The position numbers and the translations under genes were made by a program. A DNA stretch of 64,000 nt from Bryum argenteum. Lineage: Eukaryota; Streptophyta; Bryopsida; Bryales; Bryaceae. The stretch's first letter is position 1, and the number at the start of each line of letters is the position of its first letter. The notes beneath the pieces were generated by a model. That model did no database searches, had not been told where the DNA came from, and saw only the letters and a program-made list of their open reading frames with translations. Shown piece by piece: positions 60,701 through 64,000 of this stretch. The DNA is taken from the NCBI GenBank assembly GCA_037043015.1, contig CM073326.1:13896345-13960344 (forward strand). The letters run 5' to 3'.

Positions 60701-61780
60701 CGGAAAATATTCAATAGCTGGTACAAATAAGGTTACTTTAATTATTCTTTTATTCATACTTCAAAGCTATAAAAGATCTTAAAATTCTAGTTGTACATAG
60801 GAGATATAAGTGATGGTAGTGAGAGTATCACCAATGAATATTGGTGACCAAAGACATGGACTAAATTCATTGTACTACATCAATCGTAACTCTAAGTGTA
60901 AACTGGTCATCATACTCATCTAAGATAGTCTTTAAGTTGACTAATATCAAAAAACAATACTTTGTCCAAATACTAGGAGTATAGTAGTTATAAACTAGTT
61001 GATGTCGTTCTTGTTTATTCTTCTAAATTCATATATTGAGGCACCAACAATAATCTTTACAACAAAACACAATGGGATGCCAAATGAAAATCCTTATAAA
61101 ATATTTACATGAAAATTGTATGATATATACAACATAGATGATATTAAAAAATATTGTAGTTAATAGATATGTTGCTTGATTATTATACCAAAGGAATTAT
61201 GTACAATGCTACTTTTGTTTGAGAGAGAAAGTTGAAATTGTCTCACGGATCACAACATAATAGACTCTAAACATACACACCTGTTTTCCATCTCAATGAT
61301 AGAAGCTTGAATTTTATGATGCCGAATATGATGTTGTTGATCTTGGACACAACGTTTTAAATCAATTATTTCCTCTACAAGTGATTCCTTGTTACGATAT
61401 GCTAGTACAAGTTTTTTAGATACACTTGGGATTATCCGCACTTTTGGAGAGGAAGGCAAAGGCGGAGATCCGGGATCATCGCATGGTGCCAAATCAAGAG
61501 TGAAGATTGGACCTCTTCCGACTGGACCTCCTTTGACACCTGAAGCTACCCATGTTCCACCACACTCTCCCGCAAGTTGTGGACATGGATCTCCTAGATC
61601 TGAATCCCATGTTCCTAAGCGTAGTGATAAATCAAATGTTAGTGGCGATTGCACCGGTCGTACTCCACAGCCCGCCACTCGACATGGCCCTGCATTCTTG
61701 CACTTAGGATCCCATTCACCAACTTTGCTTCGTAAATCCCATTGCAATGGCTTCAAGTCTTCAGCAGCTTCATTATTCAT
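57751..61780 (-). CDS. Uncharacterised coiled-coil protein, five exons
   Basis: Exons on the minus strand, 61780-61281, 60529-60457, 59713-59624, 58660-58478 and 57984-57751, join in frame to 359 aa. Donors (AACAG/GTGTGT, ACG/GTACGC, AAA/GTATGT, GCG/GTACGC) and acceptors (TGCAG, TTGAAG, ATATAG, CAAAAG) are acceptable. The last three junctions are phase 0. Residues 1-125 are Gly/Pro/Cys-rich and contain two related motifs, PLQWDLRSKVGEWD (11-24) and PLTFDLSLRLGTWD (46-59). From about aa 130 to the end the chain is Lys/Glu-rich heptad-like coiled coil (KESLVEEIIDLKRCVQDQQ, SKIGALQTRAEAQTEEI, KKLEDQNKKLKEEDA, KNNKALSKQLRKTEKAYKKA). No family is recognised. The tail could serve in dimerisation or cytoskeletal scaffolding, but that is inference. 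Introns hold MITE-like hairpins. Confidence 0.72.
58736..58880. mobile_element. Small TA-flanked foldback MITE in an intron
   Basis: About 145 bp, nearly palindromic: ends TTTC[A/G]TTATAATGG with TA on both sides, and inner arms TTGAGCTTGAGTTGAGC against an inverted near copy. It lies inside the 58661-59623 intron of the coiled-coil gene. Stowaway-like by its TA target. Confidence 0.6.
59384..59498. repeat. Long imperfect hairpin in the same intron
   Basis: Two arms of about 50 bp face each other around a short loop near GAGACAGAC: TTGGATTAGATAAACGTTTT against AAAAACATTTATCTTATCCA, continuing outward with TTATTATAAAAG against CATAATAAAG. It may be another foldback MITE. No target duplication was fixed. 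Confidence 0.6.
59935..60075 (-). repeat. Inverted fragment of the dispersed repeat family
   Basis: Read on the minus strand it shows the ATGAGGCCTTATGACTCAAA block and the following GATCTACA-like words. It lies in the 59714-60456 intron of the coiled-coil gene. Confidence 0.6.
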
Positions 61781-63774
61781 GGTAACTATTTCTCAAAAAT
61801 ATGTTTCTCCAATTCTTACCACCAATTCTTTATGCCGATTGTTAAATTTTTAATGAATGGTGTATTATAATTGTAAAGATATAATTCATTAAAAAATAAA
61901 GCATCATTCTATAAGCACATTTTACTTTCACTTCCTATAACAAGGTATATAAGATCAATCACTTCCTCTCAAATAGATCTAGCGCTTGTTCTGCTTGTTA
62001 CATTCTTTCTTGTTCTTCTTACTTGTATTTGAGATGAAAAGACATTGACCCTACTCAAAGATTGTCAAACACTGTAGCTCTTCCAATCCCAAATGCAAGT
62101 GGAAGATTAGAGTCTCAACTACTAAGATGTTCACCACAATGACATTCCTACTTATTTGTTGACCCTTCAAGCGCAAATACTGACTAAGTAGCTCACACAA
62201 TGACACAATCCATTCCCCCAAGAAAATATCAATGAAGCAATGTAGCTCATGCAAATTTTAGACTCCAAAGTTCACTGTAAGGAACTTGTAGCTCCTTTCC
62301 AATAATGCGATTCAAACAATTCAAATTGTAACCAAGTGTTATAATCTTGTGGTATCATGTATAGCTAATTGTAATTTCTATCTATACTGTTAGTACTTTA
62401 TTTTTTCAAAATGGTCCTTGGAGATTATTTTGCTTCTTTCTACTTAATAATTGTCAAATTACATATACTTGCAACATCAATAAACCAAATTACCTATTTG
62501 TATTAAACCGTCTACTATTATACTACTACATCACAAATAGTATATGGAATGGAACTCTACATTATCTAAACTCTAATGCATTTGCATGATAAATAATATA
62601 TATTTAAAATAGAGAAAAATCTGAATTTACCAAAGTACACAACTTACATTGAAAAGAGGAAATTTTTACACGAAGTCAAATTACTAGTTCATAATATTAA
62701 ATTATAAGAAAAAAAAAGATATTTTTGGATAATATTGCTTATTTTTTTGAGCATCCAAGTACGCACATGGAGGGAGGTGTCAACAAAAGTTGGATTCTAG
62801 AGAATTTAGAAAAATAAAATTATACACCACGTTTTAAAAGTAGGCTATATAAAAAGTCAAAAACCCCTTTTGCATCTTATGTTGCAAATAATAAGCACCC
62901 AAGGGTGAAAGCAAACTACGGTGGCTCAAAATGTATGTTTCAACTTTCTATCACATATACTAGGCATATTCAAGTGCCAAATTTGAATGGCTTCAAGTAC
63001 TCATTTTTTTTGAGAGACAATGCCAAGACTTGTAAATCTCACATATTTTTATTCTTCTTCACCAAAAATATAGAGAAGTTCATTAGATTTAGTCTCTTTC
63101 ACTATTTTGACAGATTATAACATAACCTAACACTCCACAAAAGTACAAGAAAGTACTTAAATAAGGGGAGATAGTACAAAATTGCCTTCATATCTAGCTA
63201 TTCAATATAGAAAATATTTTCACAATCATTATGATTTTTGCAGTCTAAGTGCTGAAACTTTGACATGCCATAAGTTGGTCAAACTTATGTTTTTCTTTCA
63301 ACTTCATTAAGTGATTTCAACACACCAAAGTGTTCTCTAGGCGGGTCAAATTCTTAATCTATATAGAGAATTGCGATTTGTTCAATAAAAGCCCTAAAAT
63401 GAAAATTGTTGTATAATTTAGTATGACTTTTGTATCTTGGTTGGCCAAAAGTGCATCCCACCATACTATTGCCTCCAAAATGACATCCAAACTTCAGAAG
63501 AAGTTTGTATTCGGCTCTCCCCACTTTCAAAGTCTTGTCTCTAAAGGAATTAAGAAAGACCTTGAAACATTACTTTTACATACAAAATTTCCCCTATACA
63601 ACAATTCTTCCCAATATCACACTAGCTCCCAAAGTTATGTGTTTGAAGAACTTATATGTGTTGTAAAGTGTGATTTCCCTAACTTTTATGAAGTTTTTAC
63701 AAAAGACAATATAAATACCTTGATGCTTAGATTGGATCAATATGGTTAAATTTCTTAAAATATTTATTGTTTAT
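61781..63774. other. AT-rich DNA upstream of the coiled-coil gene
   Basis: Should contain the coiled-coil gene promoter just above 61780. Beyond it only short frames occur; the longest, 63423-63749 (108 aa), has no recognised family and no splice partners. No repeats were delimited. Confidence 0.45.
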
Positions 63775-63935
63775 TTTGTAATGAATTAGCCCATAAATGC
63801 GCTCAATGTAGAAAAACGACATTTGGATGAAAAGCAAAAACTTTGAAGAGCTAGTATGTCTTCATTTGAGGTCCGTTTTGGATGAAATCACTTGAATTAG
63901 GTCCCAAATCATATTTTTTTTGTGCGGTGAAGATC
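63775..63935 (+). repeat. Dispersed repeat family, start of a copy
   Basis: Contains ACTTTGAAGAGCTAGTATGT, GATGAAATCACTTGAATTAG and TCCCAAATC, colinear with 28500-28620. The copy probably runs beyond the window. Confidence 0.7.
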
Positions 63936-64000
63936 GAAGATCTTTACAAAAAATTATGAGTTTATGGGGATAGTTTCATCTACATAGAGTTAATCAGATG

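Noticed and set aside
63423-63749. 108-aa plus-strand frame
   Set aside because: It has an ATG and ordinary composition but no recognised domain, no neighbouring exons and AT-rich codons like the intergenic background.
1-64000. LTR retroelement or virus-derived coding region
   Set aside because: No frame with protease, reverse transcriptase, integrase or capsid features was recognised, and no long direct terminal repeats were found by eye.

Overview
This is nuclear DNA from a land plant. Spliceosomal introns with GT..AG ends are everywhere, and several families are plant-specific or plant-typical: an AHL AT-hook/PPC factor, an ankyrin-Raf-like ILK kinase, and a PP2-A10-like membrane protein. 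Introns are short (about 80 to 1,100 bp) and intergenic DNA is AT-rich and full of small non-autonomous elements. A seed-free plant (bryophyte or lycophyte grade) seems plausible, but that is inference and no species is claimed.

Layout. 1-7.7 kb is AT-rich non-coding DNA with a 25-bp tandem repeat, a full-length tRNA-derived SINE with a perfect 12-bp target-site duplication, and a TIR element. 8.9-27.6 kb is a gene island of four housekeeping or regulatory genes: the ILK-type kinase (+, 11 coding exons, 466 aa), the splicing factor PRP38 (+, 8 coding exons, 428 aa, plus a duplicated alternative first exon), a single-exon PP2-A10-like membrane protein (-, 491 aa), and the SWR1/NuA4 subunit SWC4/DMAP1 (+, about 16 coding exons, about 486 aa). 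28-42.6 kb is gene-poor AT-rich DNA with MITE-like elements, tandem repeats and a degenerate dispersed repeat. An intronless, GC-rich AHL gene (-, 291 aa) sits at 42.6-43.5 kb. 44.5-57.7 kb is again repeat-rich, including a 738-bp piggyBac-like TTAA element and three tandem-repeat blocks. At 57.75-61.78 kb on the minus strand lies a five-exon gene reconstructed here from small open segments. It encodes a 359-aa coiled-coil protein of unknown family. No gene is seen beyond it.

The genes do not form a pathway. PRP38 acts in spliceosome activation, SWC4 in H2A.Z deposition and histone acetylation, AHL in chromatin-linked transcription control, and ILK in stress or hormone signalling. No LTR-retroelement coding region, virus-like gene, CRISPR array, rRNA or free-standing tRNA gene was found.

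The best leads are the PRP38 first-exon duplication, the uncharacterised coiled-coil gene, the TTAA/CCCT piggyBac-like elements, the SINE family with provable target-site duplications, and a MITE-like element carrying an inverted near-identical copy of sequence next to it.
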